From contig NZ_CP075523.1 in assembly GCF_018502385.1 (NCBI RefSeq), positions 1,488,001 to 1,552,000 of the forward strand: 64,000 nucleotides of DNA, given 5' to 3'. Positions 9,299 to 17,256 of this stretch are shown one piece after another; the first letter of the stretch is position 1; the number at the start of each line of letters is the position of its first letter. The stretch is from Synechococcus sp. LA31 (lineage in GTDB: Bacteria > Cyanobacteriota > Cyanobacteriia > PCC-6307 > Cyanobiaceae). The notes beneath the pieces are model-generated. The model made no database searches and had not been told where the DNA came from. It saw only the letters and a program-made list of their open reading frames with translations. The position numbers were made by a program, and so were the translations under genes.

Positions 9299-11308
9299 TC
9301 ACGCCTGCCGCCAACCGCTGGCGGAACCGGCAACCGGCCACCAGAGTCGATCCGCGGCCAGCGGCGGCAAAGCGCGGCGCTCGGTGGGTTTTGGACTGAA
9401 CCCCAGCCACAAGCCATCCAAGCGCTGCCTGCGAGCGTCGCCTTGATCACGCCAGCTCCACCAGGCCTGACGATCCGGCAACAGTCCCCAGCGCAGCCGC
9501 CCTGCGGCAAGTAGCAGAGCCTGGCTGTCATCAGCCAGCGCTTCAACCGCCAACCCTGGGCTGAGCAGACGTTGCCCCTGGGCCAGGGCGGGGCTGCCGT
9601 TCTGCCCAGCCAGCAGGGTGGGGGTGAGCGCGGCCCAGCAACGGGGCTGCTCCGGCGGTAGGGGATCCAGCAGTAAGGCCCAGTCGTAGCGCTGAATCCC
9701 GAGGCCCTGGGCCAGCTGGGAGGCACGGCTGCAGCTCAGACCATCCGCGCGGCGACTGATCAACGCCGCGCGGCCGGCATGGCGGGCCACCAACCACTGG
9801 CGGCCACCGTCGTGCACCAGCAACAGTTGATCCGCCCGCAGCAGCTGCAACTGCACGCCAGCCACCACAGCAAGCAGCCCCACACCCCAGAGCCGCCAAC
9901 GCCGCCCCTGCGGCAGCAACCAGGGCAACAAGGCCAAGGCCAGCCCCAAAGCCAGCAGCGGTGAGATCCGCCCCAGCTGGCACTGCGCCATGGGCAAGGC
10001 CGCCAGCTGGCGCACCAGCCACACCAACAGCTGCGCCAGGGGCACCAGCAGCCAGCCCAGCAGCACCTGCAGTGGCGGGCAGAGCACTGCCCCTAGGGCC
10101 ATCGCCATCGCCCCGAGGGTGAGCGGAGTGAGCAGGGGCGTCACAACCAAATTGGCGGGCACCGCATAGAGCGGCAGCGATCCGAAGTGCAAAAGCTGCA
10201 GCGGGATCGTCCAGAGCGAGGCCGCTACGGGCACCGCGATGGCGGCCGCAACCCAGCCTGGCCAGCGGCGACGCAACTGCTGCTCCAGGGGGCGGGCACT
10301 CAGGATCAACCCAGCCGTGGCCGCAGCGCTGAGCTGAAAGCCCACATCCAGCAGCCAGGCGGGCCGCAGCAAGAGCATCACCAGCAGGCAGAGCAGCAAC
10401 ACCGCCACGGGGCGGCTACGCCGGCCCCCCTCCTGCAGGGCAAAAGCCACGGCCCCCATCAGCACGGCCCTCACCACCGAGGGTTGGGGTCCAGCCAGCA
10501 GCAGAAAGCTGCCGAGTGCCGCCGCTGCCAACCCCCAGCGCAGGGGCGCCGCGAGCGGCCGGGCCAGCACCAGCACCGCTCCTAGCAACACGCTCAAGTG
10601 AAAACCACTGGCGGCCAGGGCATGCGAGAGGCCAGCAGCGCGAAAGGCCTCCCGCAGCTCCGCCGGCACAGGACTCACCGCACTACCGAGCACCAGAGCG
10701 GCGAGCACCCCACCCGCCTGCTCGCCGCCGCTGCGGCGCAGGGCTTCAGCCATATGGCGCCGCAGATCCGCCACGGGGGTAGCGGGTTGGCGCTGCAACT
10801 GCCAGCGCTGCACCTGCAACACACTCCAGGCGCCGTGGCGGCGCAGTCGTTCCGCGGGGCCCGAGAGCAGAGGATGCGGCGCTGGTGGCAACCGGCGCAA
10901 CACGCCCTCGATCTGGAGCTGCCAACCCTGGCGCAGCTGTGGACAGGGGCTGAACTGCAGCTCGCTGCGGCCACCCGGAACTGCGGCCAGGGCTCGGCAG
11001 CGCTGAGGGGAGGCATCGAGCCGAGGATCCTCCAACAGGCGCGCGCTGAGCGCGACCGGCTGCTGGATGGCTGCAGCAGGAATCCGATGCACCGGATCGG
11101 CCGAGCCGGGATGGGGCTGACCGAGCAGCCCCCAGCCGCACAACAGCGGCAACAGCAGACAGGCCAAGAGCAGCCATCGCCGCCGCCGCAACAGCACCGC
11201 CGCGCTGAGCAGCAATAACGCCAACAGCACGAGCTGCTCCGGCCAGCCCAGGGGCAGCACACCGATGCTTACCGCCAGCAACAGCCCCGCCAGAGCAACA
11301 GCAGCCAT
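9299..11308 (-). CDS. comEC: ComEC/Rec2-type DNA uptake channel with degenerate C-terminal domain
   Basis: Inner-membrane channel that carries single-stranded DNA into the cell during natural transformation. The competence domain motif GLSHALAASGFHLSVLLGAVL and about ten hydrophobic helices are clear. The N-terminus has the usual membrane segments and an OB-like region (VALSARLLEDPRLDAS). At the C-terminus, where many ComEC proteins have a metallo-beta-lactamase-like nuclease domain, the sequence keeps a vestige (LLVHDGGRQWLVARHAGR) but no HxHxDH metal site. Length is 669. The type IV pilus genes at 27-33 kb could supply the outer part of an uptake machine. Confidence 0.9.
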   Translation of the reverse strand: MAAVALAGLLLAVSIGVLPLGWPEQLVLLALLLLSAAVLLRRRRWLLLACLLLPLLCGWGLLGQPHPGSADPVHRIPAAAIQQPVALSARLLEDPRLDASPQRCRALAAVPGGRSELQFSPCPQLRQGWQLQIEGVLRRLPPAPHPLLSGPAERLRRHGAWSVLQVQRWQLQRQPATPVADLRRHMAEALRRSGGEQAGGVLAALVLGSAVSPVPAELREAFRAAGLSHALAASGFHLSVLLGAVLVLARPLAAPLRWGLAAAALGSFLLLAGPQPSVVRAVLMGAVAFALQEGGRRSRPVAVLLLCLLVMLLLRPAWLLDVGFQLSAAATAGLILSARPLEQQLRRRWPGWVAAAIAVPVAASLWTIPLQLLHFGSLPLYAVPANLVVTPLLTPLTLGAMAMALGAVLCPPLQVLLGWLLVPLAQLLVWLVRQLAALPMAQCQLGRISPLLALGLALALLPWLLPQGRRWRLWGVGLLAVVAGVQLQLLRADQLLLVHDGGRQWLVARHAGRAALISRRADGLSCSRASQLAQGLGIQRYDWALLLDPLPPEQPRCWAALTPTLLAGQNGSPALAQGQRLLSPGLAVEALADDSQALLLAAGRLRWGLLPDRQAWWSWRDQGDARRQRLDGLWLGFSPKPTERRALPPLAADRLWWPVAGSASGWRQA

Positions 11309-11372
11309 GGCTGGTCCGCAAACAGCACTCAGGGGAGTGTTCCCCTACGGTTCGGCCGTGATCCCGAAAGCC

Positions 11373-12044
11373 ATGCAGCGGCGGCGTTGGTCTCTCGCTC
11401 TGATCTGCGCGATGGCGCTCCTAAGCGCCGGGCAAGGCCTGGCTCAGACGCGCACGATCACGGTGGGGGAGGGCGACACGCTCGAGCAGCTAGCACTGCG
11501 GCACGGCGTGGACTTGGACACGCTGATCGCGATTAACGGCATCAGCGATCCCACCCTGCTGCAGGTGGGCCAGGTGCTGAACTTGCCCGCTGCCGCGCCA
11601 GTGGCGAGCCGCAGCAGCAGCGGGGCGATCGCTCCACCACCCCCCGATGGCACGGGCGGCGAAGCTGCCGCAGCCCTCCTCCTCAGCCCCGCTGAGCGGC
11701 GTGACCGCGCTGAACTCGAGCTGCGTGAGCAATCGGGGCTAGCCCGCTGGAAGTGGTTCAACCGCACCGCCGTCGACTGGTCGGGCTGGAAACTCCATCC
11801 AGGCGGTGTGCGGATCACCTTGGTGAAACCGTCGATCAGCGACCTGGGTCTACGGGGCTCCGCCGCCACCGCCGTGGCGGTGCAATGCGAGAGCCTGCGC
11901 CAGAACTGGCGGATTGATGGCACCTGGCAAGGGTGGGACACCCCGATGCCCGGCAGTGTGGGGCAGCGGATCGTGCTGGATCTCTGCAGCAATACCCTCG
12001 ATGGTCCGGCCGTGCCCGTGCCACCGCCGGCCCCGGCCCGCTAA
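11373..12044 (+). CDS. Secreted LysM-domain protein
   Basis: Starting at the ATG at 11373 gives a clean signal peptide (MQRRRWSLALICAMALLSAGQGLAQ); an earlier ATG at 11265 would overlap comEC and hide it. One LysM peptidoglycan-binding domain follows: TITVGEGDTLEQLALRHGVDLDTLIAINGI, then LQVGQVLNLP. After an Ala/Pro/Ser linker, a conserved-looking C-terminal region (KWFNRTAVDWSGWKLHPGGVRITL) has no known catalytic motif. Probably periplasmic and attached to the cell wall. Overlaps the convergent LuxR-type gene by 4 bases. Confidence 0.8.
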   Translation: MQRRRWSLALICAMALLSAGQGLAQTRTITVGEGDTLEQLALRHGVDLDTLIAINGISDPTLLQVGQVLNLPAAAPVASRSSSGAIAPPPPDGTGGEAAAALLLSPAERRDRAELELREQSGLARWKWFNRTAVDWSGWKLHPGGVRITLVKPSISDLGLRGSAATAVAVQCESLRQNWRIDGTWQGWDTPMPGSVGQRIVLDLCSNTLDGPAVPVPPPAPAR

Positions 12045-12838
12045 CGCGTGGCTGGCATCTGGCTGTATCCGAGCTGCACAGCCTTCGCGGCCAACTCCAC
12101 ACGATTGCCGGCACGCAATTTGCCGATTAGGGAACTGACGTAATCACGGGCAGTGCTGGTGGCGATGAACAGCTGTTCAGCAATCTCGCGGTTGGTGAAA
12201 CCCTTGGCCACCAGCGAAAGCACCTGCCGCTCCCGCACAGAGAGCTGCACTCCCGCATCCGCGGCCACCGCTAAAGCGCGCGCAACGGCCGGATCCACAT
12301 AAGAGCAACCGCGCTGGAGATCCTCAGCCGCCTGCCGGAAGTTGAGCTTGCCAATGCTGTGGATCGACAGGATCACCCGCACCCCCAGAGCGAGCAGGTG
12401 ATCCACATCAACGCCCTCAGCCGATGCAATGCAATAGAGCACGACGGGTGGCACCGTGAGCTCCCGGCAACGCTCGAGTAGGGCCAAGCCGCGATCCTCG
12501 GCAATCGAATCGGAGAGCAGCAGCAAGCAAACACTGCTCTCAAGAGCGAGCAGATCGAGCACTTCTCGCTCGCTCAAGCCGGCACCCAACAGCTGCGCGC
12601 GAACACCAGCCCGGCGGCTGAGCACTGCGCAGAGAAAAGCCTCGATCTCATCACCGGTTCCCACCACCACGGGCCACTGGCTGATCACCTCGTCAAACCG
12701 AATCCAGTGACTGACCAGGCTTGGATCGGAGGGGTTGAACGGCAAGCGCGCGTGTCGAGGAAGGGGTTGAAAGCTAGGAGGGAGCACGGAGCCTGGCAGA
12801 CCAAGCCCTGGCTCAAACCCATGGCGATCCGTGGACAA
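12041..12838 (-). CDS. LuxR-type HTH transcriptional regulator
   Basis: The C-terminal ~65 residues are a GerE/LuxR helix-turn-helix: LSVRERQVLSLVAKGFTNREIAEQLFIATSTARDYVSSLIGKL. The N-terminal part resembles a receiver fold (ESSVCLLLLSDSI, GLALLERCRELTVPPVVLYCIAS) but the phospho-acceptor Asp pattern is not obvious, so it may be a pseudo-receiver. The ATG at 12838 gives 265 residues; the first 40 are Pro-rich and unlike the rest, so a later start is likely. No adjacent kinase. Confidence 0.82.
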   Translation of the reverse strand: MSTDRHGFEPGLGLPGSVLPPSFQPLPRHARLPFNPSDPSLVSHWIRFDEVISQWPVVVGTGDEIEAFLCAVLSRRAGVRAQLLGAGLSEREVLDLLALESSVCLLLLSDSIAEDRGLALLERCRELTVPPVVLYCIASAEGVDVDHLLALGVRVILSIHSIGKLNFRQAAEDLQRGCSYVDPAVARALAVAADAGVQLSVRERQVLSLVAKGFTNREIAEQLFIATSTARDYVSSLIGKLRAGNRVELAAKAVQLGYSQMPATR

Positions 12839-12996
12839 CCTGGGCTGCGAAAGCTCGATTTCGACAGCGAAGGAGCCGCCATCGCTGAAGCGGCCACCCA
12901 GTTCTGGAGGCGTGGCTACCCCTACCGGTGCTGCCCCAGGGGCTCACCACCGATCGCGCTGGCGCATCAGCCTGGGCGGAGTTTCGCTCGAGCTGA

Positions 12997-13887
12997 TCAG
13001 GCCTCCACGGCAGCAGGCTGCTGCTTGAGCAGCGGGAAGCCCAGCGCCTCCCGCTCAGCCAGCCAGGCCTCAGCCACTTGGCGCGCCAGGTTACGGATAC
13101 GGCCGATGGTGGCGGTGCGCTCGGTCACCGAGATCACCCCGCGCGCTTCGAGCAAGTTGAAGGTGTGGCTGCACTTGAGCACGAAGTCGAGCGCCGGCGC
13201 GGGTAGCTGCTTGGCCACTAGATCAGCCGCTTCCGCCTCATAGATCGCAAATAGCTGCTTCAGCCGCTCGGGATTTGAGGCCTCGAAGTTGTAGGTGCAC
13301 TGGCCTTTCTCAAAGGGCAACCAAATGTCGCCGTAGGAGCGGTTGCCATCCCAGGAGAGGTCCCAAATGCTCTCCACATCCTGCAGATAGGTGGCCAGTC
13401 GCTCAAGGCCGTAGGTGATCTCGATCGACACAGGCCGGCAATCGATGCCGCCACATTGCTGGAAGTAGGTGAACTGGGTCACCTCCATGCCGTCGAGCCA
13501 CACCTCCCAACCCACACCCCAGGCTCCGAGGGTGGGGGATTCCCAGTTGTCTTCCACGAAGCGGATGTCGTGCTCGGCTGCTTTGATTCCCAGTGCCTCC
13601 AGCGAGGCCAGATAGGTCTCCTGGATGCCATCGGGGCTGGGTTTGATCAGCACCTGGTACTGGAAGTAGTGCTGAGCCCGGTTGGGGTTATCGCCGTAGC
13701 GGCCATCGGTAGGGCGCCGGCAGGGCTCGGGGTAGGCCACGGCCCAAGGCTCAGGCCCGATCGCGCGCAACACGGTGTGGGGGCTCATCGTGCCGGCACC
13801 CTTTTCGGTGTCGTAGGGCTGCAGGATCAAGCAGCCCCGCTCAGCCCAGAAGCAGTTGAGGGTGCTGATGATCTCTTGAAAATGCAC
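12997..13887 (-). CDS. glyQ: Glycyl-tRNA synthetase alpha subunit
   Basis: Catalytic subunit of the alpha2beta2 bacterial glycyl-tRNA synthetase. Family blocks seen: [24 protein letters not shown] at the N-terminus, [34 protein letters not shown], and the class II motif region [13 protein letters not shown]. 296 residues, the usual length. The ATG at 13887 gives the standard N-terminus. The beta subunit glyS is not in the window, as is common in cyanobacteria. Confidence 0.97.
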   Translation of the reverse strand: MHFQEIISTLNCFWAERGCLILQPYDTEKGAGTMSPHTVLRAIGPEPWAVAYPEPCRRPTDGRYGDNPNRAQHYFQYQVLIKPSPDGIQETYLASLEALGIKAAEHDIRFVEDNWESPTLGAWGVGWEVWLDGMEVTQFTYFQQCGGIDCRPVSIEITYGLERLATYLQDVESIWDLSWDGNRSYGDIWLPFEKGQCTYNFEASNPERLKQLFAIYEAEAADLVAKQLPAPALDFVLKCSHTFNLLEARGVISVTERTATIGRIRNLARQVAEAWLAEREALGFPLLKQQPAAVEA

Positions 13888-14024
13888 GATCTGCTCCTAA
13901 TGGGGCCGGCGGGGGCGGCGCGCTCGGCCCACGATTCTGCCCAGCGGCGGTTCCGGGTTAGGCACCAGCACCTACTGACGCCCGCAGCAGGCAACCGCAG
14001 ATTGAGAACAGTCGCCGCTCTCAT

Positions 14025-14186
14025 ATGGGACCCGACCTCGGACTGAGCATCCTGCTGCCTGCGGCTCTGATCAGCCTGGTGACCATCGTGTGCTCAGCGC
14101 GGCAGGAGCACGAGCTGCTGCAGCGCCAGCAGACTCAGGCCAACAGGTGCAGCAATCCCATCTGGCCCCCGGCCAGCAAGCGATGA
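14025..14186 (+). CDS. Possible 53-residue single-span membrane protein
   Basis: A short frame begins MGPDLGLSILLPAALISLVT and continues IVCSARQEHELLQRQQ, giving one hydrophobic helix followed by a charged tail, the pattern of small photosynthetic or membrane-complex subunits. It sits in the gap between glyQ and ubiE and overlaps the ubiE 3' end by 52 bases. No family recognised and no strong ribosome-binding site seen. It could be chance. Confidence 0.35.
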   Translation: MGPDLGLSILLPAALISLVTIVCSARQEHELLQRQQTQANRCSNPIWPPASKR

Positions 14187-14851
14187 CGGGCCTGGCGGAA
14201 GCCGGCCGCCAGCGCCAACTCCTCTTGCACTGACCCCGTGGGGAAGCGCTCGAGACTGCGCTCTAGATAGGCGTATTGGTCTTCCAAGCCAGCGCGTTGA
14301 GCCAGAGGCACCACGAGGCGCCGCAAATAGAAACGCTGGAACACAGCCGTGCCGCCGCTGGCATCAGCTGGCCTGTTGAAATCGAGCACGGCTGCGCGAG
14401 CGCCAGCACGCAGAACCCGGCGCAACTCCTGAAGCCCTACCGCGGGATCAGGCAGGTTGCGCAGGCCGTAGGCCATCACAGCCCCATCGGCCCAGCCATC
14501 CGCCAAGCCGGTGGCTGCTGCATCACCCTGGCGAAACTCCAGGGGCAACCAGGGTTGAGCACGGGCTCTCCGCCTGGCTAGCTCCAATGGCGCCGCCGCC
14601 GCATCGATCCCCAGCACAAGACCGCCAGGGCGCACTTTCTCAGCCAGCACCAGAGCCAGATCCCCCGTGCCACAACAGAGATCAAGCAGGCGGTCGCCAG
14701 GCTTTGGCTGCAGCCAGGCCACCGCCTGGCGCTTCCAGAGGCGATGCAGCCCGAGGCTGAGCAGATCGTTGAGGTTGTCGTAGGCGGGAGCGATGCGATC
14801 AAACAGATCGCGAACCTGCTCAGGATCGCCGGGTTGAATCGAAGCTGGCAT
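14135..14851 (-). CDS. ubiE: Quinone-biosynthesis C-methyltransferase (MenG/UbiE family)
   Basis: SAM-dependent methyltransferase; in cyanobacteria this family performs the last ring methylation of phylloquinone and is often annotated MenG/UbiE. Visible blocks are VRDLFDRIAPAYDNLNDLLSLG, the SAM-binding LLDLCCGTGDLALVLA, and MAYGLRNLPDPAVGLQELRRVL. The start at 14851 (MPASIQPGDPEQ) is preferred over an ATG at 14884 because the latter extends further into the upstream gene. About 238 residues, normal length. Confidence 0.92.
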   Translation of the reverse strand: MPASIQPGDPEQVRDLFDRIAPAYDNLNDLLSLGLHRLWKRQAVAWLQPKPGDRLLDLCCGTGDLALVLAEKVRPGGLVLGIDAAAAPLELARRRARAQPWLPLEFRQGDAAATGLADGWADGAVMAYGLRNLPDPAVGLQELRRVLRAGARAAVLDFNRPADASGGTAVFQRFYLRRLVVPLAQRAGLEDQYAYLERSLERFPTGSVQEELALAAGFRQARHRLLAGGQMGLLHLLA

Positions 14852-15119
14852 CCCAGGGCAGGGAGATCGCATCGAGACTGACACCTCCTGCCTGCAGTTG
14901 TGCTTCCACGCGATTCACGCTGGTGAAGGTCATCACCATCACCGCCGCCAGGCCCACCGCAGCCGAGCACACCATGCAACCGGCCAGCATCAACGAAAAC
15001 TCCTTGCGATCAGCTGCTGCCTGCATCAACTGGAGCGCCCAGGCCACCATCGCCACCACCGCCAACACAATCACCGCCGCCAGCGCCGTTGAGTGGGACT
15101 GAATCAGGGCGGGCACCAA
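14820..15119 (-). CDS. Small two-span membrane protein, unknown
   Basis: Protein of 99 residues with two hydrophobic helices: ALAAVIVLAVVAMVAWALQLM and LMLAGCMVCSAAVGLAAVMVMT, joined by a short charged loop (QAAADRKEF). No known motif. It lies directly upstream of ubiE on the same strand with overlapping ends, suggesting co-transcription. Conserved gene order would be the best support; function cannot be read. Confidence 0.6.
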   Translation of the reverse strand: MVPALIQSHSTALAAVIVLAVVAMVAWALQLMQAAADRKEFSLMLAGCMVCSAAVGLAAVMVMTFTSVNRVEAQLQAGGVSLDAISLPWDASFDSTRRS

Positions 15120-15178
15120 GGCGGCGGTTGCGAAACTGAGACAAATGTAACGGCGCGTAACGGGCTCGCGAGAGCGGG

Positions 15179-15973
15179 TCAGCTCATCGCAAAAGCAGGG
15201 CGTTCCAACGGACGGATCGTGAGGCCCCGGCCGAGTAGGTCGGTTTTGATCTCCTCCACCGTGAGCACACCGTCGTGCAGAAGCGAGGCCAGCAGGGCAG
15301 CCGATGCATGGCCGCCCTGGGGCCCCGCATCCAGGGCCTGGGCGATGTGATCAATACAGCCAGCGCCACCGCTAGCGATCACCGGCACCTCCACCGCATC
15401 GGCCACCGCTCGGGTGAGCTCCAGCTCGTAACCAGCCTGGGTGCCATCGCCGTCCATGGAGGTGAGGAGGATCTCCCCAGCCCCCAGCTCCACCACCCGC
15501 CGCGCCCACACCACGGCATCGAGGCCCGTGTTTTCGCGGCCTCCCTTCACGTATACGTCCCAGCCCCCCTCACGGCGGCGGGCATCGATGGCCACCACGA
15601 TGCATTGGCACCCGAAGCGTTCGGCCCCGCGGGCTACGAGCTCGGGATCACGAACCGCTGACGAATTCAGGCTCACCTTGTCGGCACCGGCGCGGAGCAG
15701 CTCGGTGATGCCGTCCACGGTGCTGATCCCGCCACCCACTGTGAAGGGAATGGTCACCGCTTCTGCGGTGCGCTGCACCAGATCCACCAGCGTGGCGCGG
15801 CCCTGGTGAGAGGCCGCGATATCGAGAAACACCAATTCATCAGCGCCGGAAGCGCTGTAGCGGCAAGCCAGCTCCACCGGATCGCCGGCATCGCGTAACC
15901 CCACGAAGTTCACACCCTTCACCACCCGGCCATCGGCCACGTCAAGGCAGGGAATGATCCGTTTGGCGACCAT
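15179..15973 (-). CDS. hisF: Imidazole glycerol phosphate synthase cyclase subunit
   Basis: Beta/alpha-barrel that uses ammonia from HisH to make imidazole glycerol phosphate and AICAR in histidine synthesis. Family blocks: [19 protein letters not shown] (first catalytic Asp), PFTVGGGI (phosphate binding), [25 protein letters not shown] (second catalytic Asp) and VIASGGAG. 264 residues, slightly longer than usual. The ATG at 15973 gives the standard start. Confidence 0.96.
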   Translation of the reverse strand: MVAKRIIPCLDVADGRVVKGVNFVGLRDAGDPVELACRYSASGADELVFLDIAASHQGRATLVDLVQRTAEAVTIPFTVGGGISTVDGITELLRAGADKVSLNSSAVRDPELVARGAERFGCQCIVVAIDARRREGGWDVYVKGGRENTGLDAVVWARRVVELGAGEILLTSMDGDGTQAGYELELTRAVADAVEVPVIASGGAGCIDHIAQALDAGPQGGHASAALLASLLHDGVLTVEEIKTDLLGRGLTIRPLERPAFAMS

Positions 15974-16037
15974 AAATTGGGAAGCGGAGAGGCATGTGTC
16001 CGGGGGCTAACCTGGCGCCACTTTTGTCGCGCTGGAC

Positions 16038-16250
16038 ATGTCCCAGGCTGCCATCACCGTCGGCTCGAAGGTGCGGATCACCCGGGTGCGCGATCGCATC
16101 CCTGCCGATCTCGTGTCTGCCCTCCAGGCCGATGCCACCGGCACCGTGAAGGACTTCAAAGTGACCGACGGCAAGGGCATCGGTGTTGTGGTGGAGCTGG
16201 CCAACGGCACCACCACCTGGTTTTTCGACGACGAAATCACCGCTGCCTGA
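16038..16250 (+). CDS. petP: PetP-like cytochrome b6f subunit (DUF2862)
   Basis: Protein of 70 residues with the DUF2862 pattern: VGSKVRITRVRDRIPADLV, then GTVKDFKVTDGKGIGVVVEL and TTWFFDDEI. This family includes PetP, an SH3-like peripheral subunit of the cyanobacterial cytochrome b6f complex. The match is to the family; membership of the complex is inferred. It lies 10 bases upstream of chlG on the same strand, so a photosynthesis-related transcription unit petP-chlG-PBP is likely. Confidence 0.82.
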   Translation: MSQAAITVGSKVRITRVRDRIPADLVSALQADATGTVKDFKVTDGKGIGVVVELANGTTTWFFDDEITAA

Positions 16251-16260
16251 AGCCGCCACT

Positions 16261-17256
16261 GTGAGCGAATCCCCGAGCGAATCCCCCAATCCCACTGCCA
16301 GCAGCGGCGCCGGTGCGCGCCAGCTGCTTGGCATGAAGGGTGCCAGTGGCACCTCCAACATCTGGAAGATCCGGCTCCAGCTAATGAAGCCGGTCACCTG
16401 GATTCCGCTGATCTGGGGGGTGCTCTGCGGAGCAGCCGCCTCGGGCAACTTCCACTGGAGCCCCAGCGAGGTGGGCGCTTCAATCGCCTGCATGTTGATG
16501 AGCGGCCCGCTGCTTGCCGGCTACACGCAGACGATCAACGACTACTACGACCGCGAGATCGACGCGATCAACGAGCCCTACCGGCCGATCCCCTCCGGTG
16601 CCATTCCCCTCTGGCAGGTGAAGGCACAAATCTGGGTGCTGTTGCTCGCAGGCTTAGGCGTGGCCTACGGGCTTGACCTCTGGGCTGGCCACAGCACCCC
16701 AGTGCTGTTGCTGCTGGCGCTGGGTGGATCATTCGTGAGCTTCATCTACTCCGCCCCGCCGCTGAAGCTCAAGCAAAACGGCTGGCTGGGCAACTACGCC
16801 CTCGGCGCCAGCTACATCGCCCTGCCCTGGTGGGCCGGCCAGGCCTTGTTCGGCCAGCTCACTTGGACCACAGCCCTGCTCACCCTGGCGTATTCGCTGG
16901 CCGGCTTGGGCATCGCTGTGGTGAACGATTTCAAGAGTGTGGAGGGCGACCGGGCCCTTGGGCTGCAGTCGCTGCCCGTGGCCTTCGGTATCGAGAAAGC
17001 GAGCTGGATCAGCGCCGGCATGATCGATGTGTTTCAGCTGGCCATGGTGGCTGTACTGATCGCGATCGGCCAGCATTTCGCAGCGGTGCTGCTGGTGCTG
17101 TTGGTGATTCCGCAGATCACCTTCCAAGACATCTGGCTGCTACGCGATCCTGTGGCCTTCGATGTGAAATATCAGGCCAGCGCACAACCATTCCTGGTGC
17201 TGGGGATGCTGGTCACCGCTTTGGCCATCGGCCATAGCGATCTGGTGGTGATGTGA
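16261..17256 (+). CDS. chlG: Chlorophyll synthase ChlG
   Basis: Membrane prenyltransferase that esterifies chlorophyllide a with phytyl or geranylgeranyl diphosphate. The GTG at 16261 is used as start; the frame is open further upstream but lies over petP. UbiA-family first Asp-rich motif NDYYDREIDAINEPYRPIPSG and second motif NDFKSVEGDRALGLQSLPV are both complete. About eight membrane helices; 331 residues, normal. The stop codon overlaps the GTG start of the next gene by 4 bases. Confidence 0.96.
   Translation: MSESPSESPNPTASSGAGARQLLGMKGASGTSNIWKIRLQLMKPVTWIPLIWGVLCGAAASGNFHWSPSEVGASIACMLMSGPLLAGYTQTINDYYDREIDAINEPYRPIPSGAIPLWQVKAQIWVLLLAGLGVAYGLDLWAGHSTPVLLLLALGGSFVSFIYSAPPLKLKQNGWLGNYALGASYIALPWWAGQALFGQLTWTTALLTLAYSLAGLGIAVVNDFKSVEGDRALGLQSLPVAFGIEKASWISAGMIDVFQLAMVAVLIAIGQHFAAVLLVLLVIPQITFQDIWLLRDPVAFDVKYQASAQPFLVLGMLVTALAIGHSDLVVM

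Noticed and set aside
12820-13028. Forward frame reading MAIRGQPGLRKLDFDSEGAA between the LuxR-type gene and glyQ
   Set aside because: First 40 residues look partly protein-like, but the frame then becomes Pro/Arg-rich and runs into glyQ antisense; too weak to list.
13456-14046. 196-residue forward frame over glyQ
   Set aside because: Antisense of glyQ for most of its length; no motif.
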